DNA from: NCEH01 sp043195195
GTDB taxonomy: Bacteria > Pseudomonadota > Alphaproteobacteria > Rhizobiales > Xanthobacteraceae
Assembly (NCBI RefSeq): GCF_043195195.1
Contig: NZ_JBAFWT010000026.1
Coordinates: forward strand, 1-64,000
DNA: 64,000 bases
Reading direction: 5' to 3'
Made by a program: the position numbers and the translations under genes. Under the pieces are notes generated by a model that was not told the DNA's origin, ran no database searches, and saw only the letters and a program-made list of their open reading frames with translations. Position 1 is the stretch's first letter; each line of letters opens with the position of its first letter. Shown one piece after another: positions 15,208 through 24,380 of this stretch.

Positions 15208-15915
15208 ATGGCAATCCATGTCCTGATCATCGAAGATGACGGCGACCTGCGCGACAGTCTGGAGACCTATCTCACCGGCGCCGGCTTCAAGGTGCGCGGC
15301 ATCCGGGATGCACGCCATCTCGAACGCGAGATGGCCTCACGGCCTGCGGACGTCATCATCCTCGACGTGAATCTCCCCGGCCTCAGCGGCTTCGAGACAG
15401 CGGAAAAGCTGCGCGAGCGCATGAACGTGGGGATCATCATCCTTACCGGCCGCGCGCAGCGGGAAGATCGTCTCCAAGGCCTGTCCGTAGGCGCGGACCA
15501 TTATGTGACGAAGCCCGCGGACCCGGAGGAACTGGAGTTGCTGATACGCAACCTGCACCGGCGCCTCAGCGGCCGCTCGGACCTGCCCGCGCCCGAGCGC
15601 CCCGCGCCTGGCCAATGGGTGTTCCTGACCGCCCGCTGGAGCCTGATCTCCCCGGCGGGCGCCGTGGTTTCGCTCTCGGCCGCTGAACACCACCTGCTGG
15701 ACCAGCTCACCGCGCGCGCCGGCGAGTCCGTGCCGCGCGCGCAGCTGCTCGTGGATGCCAAACGATATTCGCCCGACGCTCTCGGACGCAGCCTGGACCT
15801 CGTGGTCTTCCGGCTTCGTCGGAAAGTGGAAGTTGAGGCAGGCGATGCCTTGCCGATCGCGTCCGCGCGCGGCATCGGTTACGTCTTCACCCAGGCGGTC
15901 GTGCGGGAGGATTGA
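15208..15915 (+). CDS. OmpR-family response regulator
   Basis: This is a 235-residue protein. The receiver domain (1-115) has acidic residues E9/D10/D11, the phospho-acceptor D53 in IILDVNLPG, T80 and K102. A winged-helix DNA-binding domain follows, with VSLSAAEHHLLDQL and RSLDLVVFRLRRKVE. It lies 10 bp after the kinase gene and is its cognate regulator. No obvious target operon is adjacent; the next stretch is non-coding and then an adhesin relic, so the original target may have been lost. Confidence 0.9.
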   Translation: MAIHVLIIEDDGDLRDSLETYLTGAGFKVRGIRDARHLEREMASRPADVIILDVNLPGLSGFETAEKLRERMNVGIIILTGRAQREDRLQGLSVGADHYVTKPADPEELELLIRNLHRRLSGRSDLPAPERPAPGQWVFLTARWSLISPAGAVVSLSAAEHHLLDQLTARAGESVPRAQLLVDAKRYSPDALGRSLDLVVFRLRRKVEVEAGDALPIASARGIGYVFTQAVVRED

Positions 15916-16655
15916 GATCCTCCCAGTGCGCATCGCCTCAAGCGCAGATCCGGATCGCGCGACGCAGCGCCGGTTGGGCTTGGACCCAAACTGCCCTCGC
16001 GGGCCGCGGGCCAGATTTGTTCCTCAGGGACCTGACAATCCCGGTCCTGCCCCGGCACGGAAAATGGACCGGCTTGCCTTGACCAAAATGCGGTCTCGCG
16101 CGCGCCGATCCACGAACGGAAACGTCCGTGGTCCTCGCCTGCCAACCCGGCCGCTCACCGCCAAGTGCCTGAATTTTCAGCCACACCTTTGCATAATTTT
16201 ATTTGTTCTAATTCTATTATTTATCTTCGATCATAAGTTAATCCGTAAATGAAATGAGATTGTTATGTATTCTTTCGTGCGCAACGAGAATTGTTCGGAC
16301 CGCTAGAATATGAATTCATAATTGACTCTCTACGAAATCCATCAATATTAAACGCTGTTTAGTGTGTCCGGGCTCCGGAACGCCGACTGCGCGGTTTCCG
16401 CGCATGATGGTCATCATGCCTCGCAGAGTTGTATTTTTGACGCAGACCTTTCTCGCTAGCGGGCCTTCACGGTTTTTCGCTCTTTCTGCCGGCGTCGGCC
16501 CGCGAGCTTTCGATCGTCTTATCGGGCGGCCTGATCGTCATTCCGCGTGCAGCGCCCCAACTCGGCTGCAGGCCGTGACGCGGTGGCCGGCGGCCGTTTC
16601 ATATCGGCCCCGCCGACCCTGACTGCGCGTTCGCCATCGGCAAGCCAGCCACCGG
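15916..16655. other. Intergenic region, no gene seen
   Basis: About 740 bp without a supportable gene. The part 16190-16370 is clearly more AT-rich than the surroundings, as in horizontally acquired or promoter DNA. I see no RNA gene, IS end or long repeat. Confidence 0.5.
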
Positions 16656-16913
16656 CACCGGACCCTGGTAGCCGTGAATGGCGGACACATCTTTCTGACC
16701 GCGCGAGGCGGGCAGGTTCAGGTCTCCGGCAAGCTTTCCGCTTCGCGCGGGACAAGCTCCGGAACCACGGCCGGCGGAGACATTGGAGCGTCCGATAAGG
16801 CCGCCTCAATGTCCGGCACGGCCTCCGCGGCGGGTCGGGGCGCCGCGGGCGGCACGCTGGTGGTGACGGGGGACACCATCAGCGTGACCGCGGGGGCGCC
16901 GCGCGACGCGAAT
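16656..16913 (+). pseudogene. Filamentous-haemagglutinin-like exoprotein relic
   Basis: The frame reads TLVAVNGGHIFLTARGGQVQ, then VSGKLSASRGTSSGTTAGGD and GGTLVVTGDTISVTAGA. Such short beta-helix repeats (NGGxIxLTA, GGTxxVTG) are typical of the passenger of two-partner-secretion adhesins. Both the secretion signal and the bulk of the repeats are missing, and coding character fades after about 16910. It is a scrap of a once much larger gene. Confidence 0.55.
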
Positions 16914-16984
16914 TGCCCCCGGCAAAGCGGGTCGTCATCGACACGCCTACGCTCCAGATCAGCCACGGGAGCTGGCATCCGCGC

Positions 16985-18661
16985 TCACGCGCCCGCCTTC
17001 GCTCGCAGCGCCGATATGGTCAGAGTGGGCGAGAGCACGTCGGGATCGAGCATCAGCTCCAGGATCGCACTGCGGCCGCAGGCGAGCGCGCGGTCGAGCG
17101 CGGGCTCGAATTCCTCCGTCCGCTCCACCCGCTCGCCATATGCGCCGAAGGCGCGGGCATATTGGACGAAATCGGGATTGGCCAGGGTGGTGGCGCTGAC
17201 CCGGCGCGGATATTCGCGCTCCTGGTGCATGCGGATGGTGCCGTACATGCCGTTATTGACCAGCAGCACGACGATCGCCGCATCCTCCTTCATGGCCGTG
17301 GCCAATTCCTGTCCGGTCATGAGGAAATCGCCGTCGCCGACAAAGGCGACCACCGTGCGGTCAGGAAACTGCAGCTTTGCCGCCACCGCCGCCGGCAGGC
17401 CATAGCCCATGGAGCCGGAGGTGGGCGCCAGCATGGTGCCAAACCCGCAATATCGGTGGAAGCGGTTGGGCCAGATGGCGAAATTCCCCGCGCCATTGGC
17501 CAGAATGGCATCCGCCGGCAGCCGCGCCCGCAGCACCTCCATCACCGCGCCCATCTGCAGCGCGCCAGGAATGGCCGGCGGCGTGGTCCAGGCAAGGAAG
17601 GAGCTGCGCAAAGCTTCGCGCGCGCCGGCCCATGGGCGCGCAACCGGCGCCTCCAGAGCCTTCAGGCGCGCGAAGCTGGACGTGGCATTGGCCACATAGG
17701 CCAGGTCCGGCTGGTAGATGCGGCCAAGCTCGGCGGGCTCGGCATGGATTTGGATCAGATTTTGCGCCGGGTCGGGAATGGCCAGCAGGCCATAGCCCGC
17801 GCTCGTCACCTCGCCGAACCGTGCGCCGACCGCGAGGATCAAATCTGCCCCGCGCACGGCCGCCACCAGGTCTGGATTGGGCCCGAGGCCGAGATTGCCG
17901 ACATAATTGGGATGGGCGTTATCAATATAATCGTTGCAGCGGAACGCGGCGATCAGCGGCAGATCCCAGGCCTGCGCGAAAGCGCCGGCATCCGCGCTCG
18001 CCGCCTGCGACCAGCCGCCCCCGCCGACGATGACAACCGGGCGCTGCGCGGCAGCAAGGGCGCCACCGATCTCCTGTGCATCCTCGGGTGCAAGATGCGC
18101 CTGCGCCGCCCGATAGGGGCGCGCCGCCTGCGGTTCCACGCCATCCATCAGCATGTCCTCGGGCAGGGCCAGCACCACAGGACCGGGACGGCCGGCAGTC
18201 GCGGTGTGGAAGGCCCGGCTGACCAATTCGGGAATCCGCGCGCCGTCCTCAATCTGCGCCGCCCATTTGGCAAGCGGGCCGAACATGGCGGAATAATCCA
18301 CCTCCTGAAACGCCCCGCGCCCGGTGGCGGCACGCTCGATCTGGCCGATGAACAAGATCAGCGGCGTCGAATCCTGATGGGCCACATGTACGCCGGCGCT
18401 GGCATTTGTAGCGCCGGGGCCGCGCGTCACGAAGGCGATGCCGGGCCGTCCCGTAAGCTTGCCATAGGCTTCCGCCATCATGGCCGCACCGCCCTCCTGC
18501 CGGCAGGTGACGACCGCGATCTGCGGCACATCCACCAAGGCGTCGAGCACTGCGAGATAGCTCTCGCCGGGAACGCAGAAAATGCGGTCCACCCCGTGCA
18601 GCGCGAGTTGCGCGACGAGCAGGCGGGCGCCGGTGAAGGGAGCATTCTCGGCAGATGGCAT
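16985..18661 (-). CDS. Thiamine-pyrophosphate enzyme, acetolactate-synthase-like
   Basis: This is a 558-residue protein from the ATG at 18661; an upstream start would add 15 low-complexity residues. It has the three-domain layout of TPP enzymes: the N-terminal PYR domain with the catalytic Glu in FCVPGESYLAVLDAL, a central domain with VVIVGGGGWSQ, and the C-terminal PP domain with VGDGDFLMTGQEL and NNGMYGTIR, the Mg/TPP motif. It is a stand-alone gene with no ilvN regulatory subunit beside it. Acetolactate synthase is possible, but ilvB-like, benzaldehyde-lyase or oxalyl-CoA decarboxylase-like roles cannot be excluded. Confidence 0.8.
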   Translation of the reverse strand: MPSAENAPFTGARLLVAQLALHGVDRIFCVPGESYLAVLDALVDVPQIAVVTCRQEGGAAMMAEAYGKLTGRPGIAFVTRGPGATNASAGVHVAHQDSTPLILFIGQIERAATGRGAFQEVDYSAMFGPLAKWAAQIEDGARIPELVSRAFHTATAGRPGPVVLALPEDMLMDGVEPQAARPYRAAQAHLAPEDAQEIGGALAAAQRPVVIVGGGGWSQAASADAGAFAQAWDLPLIAAFRCNDYIDNAHPNYVGNLGLGPNPDLVAAVRGADLILAVGARFGEVTSAGYGLLAIPDPAQNLIQIHAEPAELGRIYQPDLAYVANATSSFARLKALEAPVARPWAGAREALRSSFLAWTTPPAIPGALQMGAVMEVLRARLPADAILANGAGNFAIWPNRFHRYCGFGTMLAPTSGSMGYGLPAAVAAKLQFPDRTVVAFVGDGDFLMTGQELATAMKEDAAIVVLLVNNGMYGTIRMHQEREYPRRVSATTLANPDFVQYARAFGAYGERVERTEEFEPALDRALACGRSAILELMLDPDVLSPTLTISALRAKAGA

Positions 18662-19040
18662 GGACAAACTTCGCTTTGGGGCGCCCGGCGGGCGTCGGAG
18701 GGGCAACCACGGCCACGACGGGCCGCGCGGGGGACCGGCCCCGGGCGAATGCAGCCAATCCTAGCCGATTCAGGGTGCCACGGGCGAGCCTCCCAGCCAG
18801 CCGGCCCGCGCACAGGGCCGTGTGCGGCCGATAGGTCAAGCTTTTTCACTTTTCCTGCCTCGCAAGCTCAGCTAATCGAAGCATGGGGTGCGCCGCGCGA
18901 GCGGCACGCGGGGACGACGTGGGAAGGACGGCATCGGGTTTTTTTGCGTGACGGAGCAATGGCCCGGAAGCGCAATCTTAACCCTGTCTTGCCAGTCTCT
19001 GCCCGCTGAGCTCCTTGGGGGCGCGAAGAAAGAGGTCGGC

Positions 19041-19682
19041 ATGATGCCAAAATTGTTTAAGACCCTGGCGCTGACCGCCCTGCTTCAGGTCGGTGCCTTC
19101 GCTTTCGGTTCCTATGCCATGGCGCAGTCCACACCGGTGCCCCAGAGGGGCGTACCGGGTGCGATGCTCGATATCGGCGACCAGCCCGGCCTCGTCCCGC
19201 CCGCCGACGACGAGGTGGACATGGACCCGGCCTACCGCCGCCAGCCGGTCTATTTCCGCACCACCGAGCCGGCGGGAACCATCATCATCAGCACCGACGA
19301 CAAGTTCCTCTATTTGGTGGAAGGCAACAATCGGGCGCTGCGGTACGGCATCGGCGTCGGCCGCGACGGCTTCACCTGGAAAGGCCTCGTCACGGTGGTG
19401 CGCAAGGCGGAATGGCCGGATTGGACCCCTCCTGCGGAGATGATCCAGCGCCAGCCCTACCTGCCGCGCTTCATGGCCGGCGGCCCTGGTAATCCCATGG
19501 GCGCTCGCGCGCTCTATCTCGGCGGCACGGTCTATCGCATCCACGGCACCAACCAGCCCGACACCATCGGCTACGCTGTCTCGTCCGGCTGCTTCCGGCT
19601 GGTGAACAGCGAGATCATCGACCTCTACAGCCGCGTGCCCGTGGGCACCAAGGTCATCGTGCGCCAGGCTGTCACGCTCTGA
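19041..19682 (+). CDS. L,D-transpeptidase (YkuD), exported
   Basis: This is a 213-residue protein. The ATG at 19041 has an AGAAAGAGG site upstream. A signal peptide covers residues 1-28. The YkuD domain (about 80-212) ends with the catalytic set YRIHGTNQPDTIG and SSGCFRL, with Cys near residue 183. Such enzymes form 3-3 peptidoglycan cross-links or anchor proteins to peptidoglycan. It is monocistronic, with a hairpin terminator after it. A paralogue sits at 50006 in the right accessory region. Confidence 0.9.
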   Translation: MMPKLFKTLALTALLQVGAFAFGSYAMAQSTPVPQRGVPGAMLDIGDQPGLVPPADDEVDMDPAYRRQPVYFRTTEPAGTIIISTDDKFLYLVEGNNRALRYGIGVGRDGFTWKGLVTVVRKAEWPDWTPPAEMIQRQPYLPRFMAGGPGNPMGARALYLGGTVYRIHGTNQPDTIGYAVSSGCFRLVNSEIIDLYSRVPVGTKVIVRQAVTL

Positions 19683-19696
19683 GCGCCGCATAAAAG

Positions 19697-19716
19697 GCCG
19701 CCGCATCCGCGGCGGC
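19697..19716 (+). terminator. Hairpin after the L,D-transpeptidase gene
   Basis: A perfect 8-bp stem GCCGCCGC / GCGGCGGC with a 4-nt loop lies 14 bp after the stop. It is followed by a T/C-rich run (TCCTTCTTCC) rather than a pure T tract. Confidence 0.6.
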
Positions 19717-19750
19717 TCCTTCTTCCAATCACCTCAATGGGGCGGGATTC

Positions 19751-20764
19751 ATGAAGACACTCCTGGCGTTGCTGACCGGCGCCGTCGTGGCGCTGTCGGC
19801 GCACGGCGCGAGCGCGCAGACGCTCAAGGCGGTCAAGGATCGTGGCGAGCTGGTGTGCGGCGTGAGCCGTGGCCTGCCGGGCTTCTCCAATCCGGATTCC
19901 ACCGGCAAGTGGAGCGGCTTCGACGCGGACTTGTGCCGCGGCATCGCGGCGGCCGTGCTGAACGATCCGTCCAAAGTGAAGTTCGTGCCCCTGAACGCCG
20001 AAGAGCGCTTCCCCGCGCTTAAGGACGGCAAGGTGGACGTGCTCTCGCGCAATTCCACCTGGACCTTGCAGCGCGAAGGCGAACTCGGCCTGCTGTTCGG
20101 CCCCATCACCTATTATGACGGCCAGGGCTTTATGGTGCGCACGGCGCGCAAGGTCACCTCGGCGCTCGAACTGGACAATTCCAAGGTCTGCGTCCAGGCC
20201 GGCACCACCGCCGCCGCCTATGCGACCGATTATTTCGCCGCGAACAACATGAAGCTCGAGCTGGTCAGCCTGCCGTCCTCGGACGAACTGGTGAAGGCCT
20301 ATGAGAGCGGCAAGTGCGATACCATCACCACCGACGTGTCGCAGCTCTATTCGCTGCGCCTCGTCCTGGCGAAGCCCGGTGACCATATCGTTCTGCCCGA
20401 CGTCATCTCCAAGGAGCCGCTCGGCCCGGTGGTGCGCCAGGGCGACGATCAGTGGTTCAACGTGGTGAAATGGACCCATTACGCCATGCTGAACGCCGAG
20501 GAACTGGGCGTGAACAGCGGCAATCTCGATCAGGCCTTGAAGTCCGAGAAGCCGGACGTGAAGCGTCTCGTCGGCACCGACGGCAATTATGGCGAGCAGA
20601 TCGGGCTGACCAAGGACTTCGCTGTGCGCATCGTCAAGGCGGTGGGCAATTACGGTGAAGTGTTTGAGCGCAACGTCGGCGCCGGGTCCAAGCTGGGCAT
20701 CCCCCGTGGCATCAACCAGCTCTGGAGCACCGGCGGCATCCAATACGCCCCGCCCGTGCGCTGA
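19751..20764 (+). CDS. aapJ: General L-amino-acid ABC transporter substrate-binding protein (AapJ-like)
   Basis: This is a 337-residue protein with a signal peptide (cleavage after ASA, about residue 22). It is a family-3 solute-binding protein: GVSRGLPGFSNPDSTGKWSG, GFDADLCRGIAAAVL, RNSTWTLQRE and VCVQAGTTAAAYATDYF are AapJ/YhdW signatures. It captures amino acids in the periplasm. The usual permease and ATPase genes (aapQMP) do not follow. A repeat-rich gap and an unrelated hydrolase come next, so the partner genes must lie elsewhere. Confidence 0.88.
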   Translation: MKTLLALLTGAVVALSAHGASAQTLKAVKDRGELVCGVSRGLPGFSNPDSTGKWSGFDADLCRGIAAAVLNDPSKVKFVPLNAEERFPALKDGKVDVLSRNSTWTLQREGELGLLFGPITYYDGQGFMVRTARKVTSALELDNSKVCVQAGTTAAAYATDYFAANNMKLELVSLPSSDELVKAYESGKCDTITTDVSQLYSLRLVLAKPGDHIVLPDVISKEPLGPVVRQGDDQWFNVVKWTHYAMLNAEELGVNSGNLDQALKSEKPDVKRLVGTDGNYGEQIGLTKDFAVRIVKAVGNYGEVFERNVGAGSKLGIPRGINQLWSTGGIQYAPPVR

Positions 20765-20770
20765 TCCCAC

Positions 20771-20913
20771 CTCTCCCCGTCGGGGAGAGGGGGAACTCCT
20801 GCGCTGGGGGCGAGAAGCGGTTTCAGCCTTGCCGCCGGATCTGTCTGTCTCAGGTTCCCCTTGGCCCCCTCCGGCCCCACCTCTCCGGTCCCACCTCTCC
20901 CCGCCGGGGAGAG
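20771..20913. repeat. CTCTCCCC/GGGGAGAG palindromic intergenic repeats
   Basis: Perfect hairpins CTCTCCCC-N3-GGGGAGAG occur at 20771-20789 and 20895-20913, with a third half-copy (CACCTCTCCGG) between them. Short palindromes of this type are scattered between genes in many Hyphomicrobiales genomes. They could also act as the terminator of the aapJ-like gene. Confidence 0.7.
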
Positions 20914-21034
20914 TCGACCGCGCAGCGGACGGGTGAGGGGGTGGGCACTGAAACGTGAGCGGCGGAGCGCCCCGCCGTCGTCGACCTGGATCGCTCCGCC
21001 TTCTAGTCTCCGCCAGAATTCACGGAGACCCCTC

Positions 21035-22006
21035 ATGGCCGACCTCTCCCGTCGTACGCTCCTCGCCGCCGCTGCTGCCTCTGCCGCCGCGAGCGTCACC
21101 GGTGTTTTACCGGCCTCAGCCGCAGCGCCCCTGGCCAACAGCCAAATGCCGAGCGCTTATCGCTACAAGGTCGGGGCCTTCGAGGTCACCGCCATCAGCG
21201 ACGGCGCGCGGACCATGCCGCTCTCAGACAGCTTCGTGCGCAACCAGCCGCGCGATGCGGTAAACGCCGCGCTGAAGGCTGCCTTTCTCACCGAAAATCA
21301 GATCACCATCCCATTCACGGCGCTGGTGGTGAACACCGGCTCGAAACTGATCCTGATCGACACCGGCAACGGCCCGGCCCAGGGCACGGTCGGTCAGCTC
21401 CAGGCCAATCTGAAGGCCGCCGGCATCGACCCCGCCGCGCTCGACACGGTGGTGATCTCCCATTTCCACGGCGACCATATCAACGGCCTGCTCACAGCCG
21501 AAGGCAAGCCGGCCTTCCCCGCCGCACAGGTGTTGGTGCCCCAGGCAGAATGGGCGTTTTGGACCGACGACGGCATCATGAGTCGCGCACCGGAGGCCTC
21601 GAAGGGCGCGTTTCAGAATGTGCGCCGGGTGTTCGGCGGCCTCGGCGCGACGCCCGAGCAATATGCCTGGGACAAGGAAATCCTCCCCGGCCTCACCAGC
21701 GTGGAAACCGCCGGCCACACGCCGGGCCACACCTCGTTCGTGCTCGCCTCGGGCGATGCCGCGCTGTTCGTCCAGTCGGACGTTACGAACATCCCAGCCC
21801 TGTTTATGCGCAATCCCACCTGGCACGTCATGTTCGACATGGATCCCGCGAAGGCGCAGCAGGCGCGCGTGCGCACCTATGACCGCCTCTCGGCCGACCG
21901 GATGATGGTGGCGGGCTTTCATTTTCCCTTCCCAGGTGCCGCCCATGTGGAGAAGGATGGCGCCCACTTCCGCTACGTGCCCGTGGCCTGGAGCCCGGTG
22001 CTCTGA
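21035..22006 (+). CDS. Tat-exported metallo-beta-lactamase-fold hydrolase
   Basis: This is a 323-residue protein. The ATG at 21035 is chosen because it opens with SRRTLLAAAAAS, a twin-arginine-type signal. The MBL domain has HFHGDH (143-148), a later GHTPGHTSF and SDVTN, the metal ligands of the fold. The family includes lactonases and other esterases; the substrate cannot be told. Folding before export fits a metal enzyme delivered to the periplasm. It is monocistronic, with palindromic repeats upstream. Confidence 0.85.
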   Translation: MADLSRRTLLAAAAASAAASVTGVLPASAAAPLANSQMPSAYRYKVGAFEVTAISDGARTMPLSDSFVRNQPRDAVNAALKAAFLTENQITIPFTALVVNTGSKLILIDTGNGPAQGTVGQLQANLKAAGIDPAALDTVVISHFHGDHINGLLTAEGKPAFPAAQVLVPQAEWAFWTDDGIMSRAPEASKGAFQNVRRVFGGLGATPEQYAWDKEILPGLTSVETAGHTPGHTSFVLASGDAALFVQSDVTNIPALFMRNPTWHVMFDMDPAKAQQARVRTYDRLSADRMMVAGFHFPFPGAAHVEKDGAHFRYVPVAWSPVL

Positions 22007-22132
22007 GGCCTGCCCTTGCGGCCGCGACAAACAGGACCGCGCCCCGCCTCGACAAGCGTTGCGCAGACCGATACGAAAGGCGCGGGTGCCCTGGTGGCGC
22101 CGGGAAGAAGGGGTCGCCGCGCGACCGTCCGG

Positions 22133-22915
22133 ATGAGCGAGCCCAGCCGACGCCTCGATAAAATCGCCTTCGTGGCCAGCGAGACCACGGAGGCCCAGGC
22201 TGCCCGCGCGCGGCTGATCCTACGCTATGGCGACGTGGCAGGGGAAGACGCCGACGTGATCGTCGCGCTCGGCGGCGATGGGCTGATGCTCCAGACCATG
22301 CATGCCTTCCGCGACCGCGGCGTACCGATCTACGGCATGCATCGCGGCTCGGTCGGCTTCCTCATGAATACTTATCGCGAGGACGCCCTGCGCGAGCGCC
22401 TCGCGGCCGCCCAGCACGTGGTCATTCATCCTCTCATCATGGAGGCGGTGGACCGTTCCGGCATGCGGCACCAGGCGCCGGCCATCAATGAGGTCGCCCT
22501 ACTGCGCCAGACCTATCAGGCCGCCAAGCTGCGCGTTTCCATCGATGGCAAGGTGCGGCTGGAGGAATTGATCTGCGACGGCATGATCGTCGCAACGCCG
22601 GCGGGCTCGACCGCCTACAATCTTTCCGCCCACGGGCCGATCCTGCCCCTGAGCACGGCCCTGCTTGCCATCACCCCCATCTCGCCCTTCCGCCCGCGCC
22701 GCTGGCGTGGCGCTTTAGTGCCGGACAAGGCGCGCATCGACATTGTCGTGCTTGAGCCGGAAAAGCGGCCGGTGAGCGCGGTTGCCGATCATCACGAGGT
22801 GCGCGACATCGTGAGCGTCTCCGCGCGGCTCGACGCGACCTCGTCCATGGACATGCTGTTCGATCCCGACCACAGCTTGGACGAGCGCATCCTGCGCGAG
22901 CAATTCGTGTATTGA
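22133..22915 (+). CDS. nadK: NAD kinase
   Basis: This is a 260-residue protein from the ATG at 22133. It phosphorylates NAD to NADP. The GGDG motif (47-50), NEVALLRQ and the glycine-rich CDGMIVATPAGSTAYNLSA are the conserved ATP/NAD-kinase blocks, and the length is normal. The N-terminus (DKIAFVASETTEAQ) is typical of alphaproteobacterial NAD kinases. It lies 127 bp after the hydrolase gene and seems to be transcribed on its own. Confidence 0.95.
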   Translation: MSEPSRRLDKIAFVASETTEAQAARARLILRYGDVAGEDADVIVALGGDGLMLQTMHAFRDRGVPIYGMHRGSVGFLMNTYREDALRERLAAAQHVVIHPLIMEAVDRSGMRHQAPAINEVALLRQTYQAAKLRVSIDGKVRLEELICDGMIVATPAGSTAYNLSAHGPILPLSTALLAITPISPFRPRRWRGALVPDKARIDIVVLEPEKRPVSAVADHHEVRDIVSVSARLDATSSMDMLFDPDHSLDERILREQFVY

Positions 22916-22957
22916 CCTTGACCACCGCGCCCCGGCGCGGACCGAGCTGCGAGTGAG

Positions 22958-24376
22958 ATGGTCTTTTCCTCCGTTACATTCCTCTATTATTTCCTGCCCG
23001 CGTTCCTCGTCTGCTATTTCGCAACGCCGGGCGTCCGGGCGAGGAACTTCGTGCTGTTGGCCTTCTCCCTGGTGTTTTACGCCTGGGGCGGCCTGTTCAA
23101 CCTGCTGGTGCTGGCCGTTTCCATGCTGGGCAATTTCGCCCTTGCACAGGTGCTCGGTGCGCGTCCGCCGGGCAAGCGGCTGTCCATGCTGGCGCTTGCC
23201 GTGGCGCTCAATCTCGCCGGGCTGATTGCCTTCAAATACGCCGGCTTCCTTGCAGAAAACCTGAACGTCGTGCTGGAGCCGCTCGGGGTTTCCGTACCGG
23301 TGGTTCACCTCGCACTGCCGCTCGGCATCTCCTTCTTCACCTTCCACGCCATCTCCTACCTCGTCGACGTGTATCGCGGGCGCGCCCGCGCCAACGGCCG
23401 GCTGGAGGAGATCGCGGTCTACATCACCATGTTCCCGCAGCTCGTGGCGGGACCGATCGTGCGTTATTCCACCATCGCGCATCGCATCCGTGAACGCCGC
23501 ACCACGGTCGGACGAATTTCGGCGGGCCTGCGCATCTTCGTCATCGGCCTGTCCTGGAAAGTGCTGATCGCCGACGAGGTCGCACCGCTCGCGACCATGG
23601 TGTTCGACCAGACCAACGCGCCTAACTTCTTCACCGCCTGGATCGGCGTGCTCGCATACGCCTTGCAGATCTATTTCGACTTCGGCGGCTATTCCAACAT
23701 GGCCATCGGCCTCGCGCTCGCCATGGGACTGAATTTTCCGCGCAATTTCCGCCTGCCCTATGGCGCGATGTCGATCACCGACTTCTGGCGCAAATGGCAC
23801 ATGAGCCTGTCGAGCTGGTTCCGCGACTATGTCTACATCCCGCTCGGCGGCAACCGACACGGCCACCTGCACACCGCGCTCAATCTTTGGACTGTGTTCC
23901 TGCTCTGCGGGCTCTGGCACGGGGCGAGCTGGACCTTCGTGATCTGGGGCGCGCATCACGGCGCCTTCCTGGTACTGGAGCGCACCCGTTTCGGCAAAGC
24001 CCTCGCCGCTGCGCCCAAGCTGGTGAACCACCTCTATGTCCTCCTGGTGGTGCTGTTCGGATGGGTCTGGTTCCGCGCCCTGGGGCTGCCGCAGGCCATG
24101 GACATCTTCGCCGGCATGGTGGGGCTGAACGGCTTCGGGCCACTGGCGCCGGGCCTGCTGGTGGCCCTGCAGCCGCTGACGATCGCGGTGATGATCCTCG
24201 CTTGGCCGCTGGCGCTTTACGGACTGCCCACCTTGCCGGCCGGTCCCCTCTCGCCGAGGATGCGGCGGCTGATATACGGTGCCTGCGACAGCCTCATCAT
24301 GCTGGTGTTGTTCGTGCTCTGTTTCATCACGGTCGGGGCGTCGAACTATAGCCCCTTCCTCTATTTCCGGTTTTAG
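22958..24376 (+). CDS. MBOAT-family O-acyltransferase (AlgI-like)
   Basis: This is a 472-residue polytopic membrane protein. FYAWGG, TFHAISYLVDVYRG, FPQLVAGPIVRY, FDFGGYSNMAIGLALAMG and CGLWHGASWTFVIWGAHHG, with the putative catalytic His, are AlgI/DltB signatures. Such proteins pass an acetyl group across the inner membrane to modify an extracellular polysaccharide. The next gene (4 bp after it) encodes an AlgJ/AlgX-like SGNH protein that usually completes the transfer, so the two form an acetylation unit. The polymer itself is not identified. Confidence 0.92.
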   Translation: MVFSSVTFLYYFLPAFLVCYFATPGVRARNFVLLAFSLVFYAWGGLFNLLVLAVSMLGNFALAQVLGARPPGKRLSMLALAVALNLAGLIAFKYAGFLAENLNVVLEPLGVSVPVVHLALPLGISFFTFHAISYLVDVYRGRARANGRLEEIAVYITMFPQLVAGPIVRYSTIAHRIRERRTTVGRISAGLRIFVIGLSWKVLIADEVAPLATMVFDQTNAPNFFTAWIGVLAYALQIYFDFGGYSNMAIGLALAMGLNFPRNFRLPYGAMSITDFWRKWHMSLSSWFRDYVYIPLGGNRHGHLHTALNLWTVFLLCGLWHGASWTFVIWGAHHGAFLVLERTRFGKALAAAPKLVNHLYVLLVVLFGWVWFRALGLPQAMDIFAGMVGLNGFGPLAPGLLVALQPLTIAVMILAWPLALYGLPTLPAGPLSPRMRRLIYGACDSLIMLVLFVLCFITVGASNYSPFLYFRF

Positions 24377-24380
24377 CGGC

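Noticed and set aside
16913..19009. 698-codon plus-strand open frame
   Set aside because: It is the complement of the TPP-enzyme gene; low-complexity Arg/Gly/Ala-rich translation with no domain.
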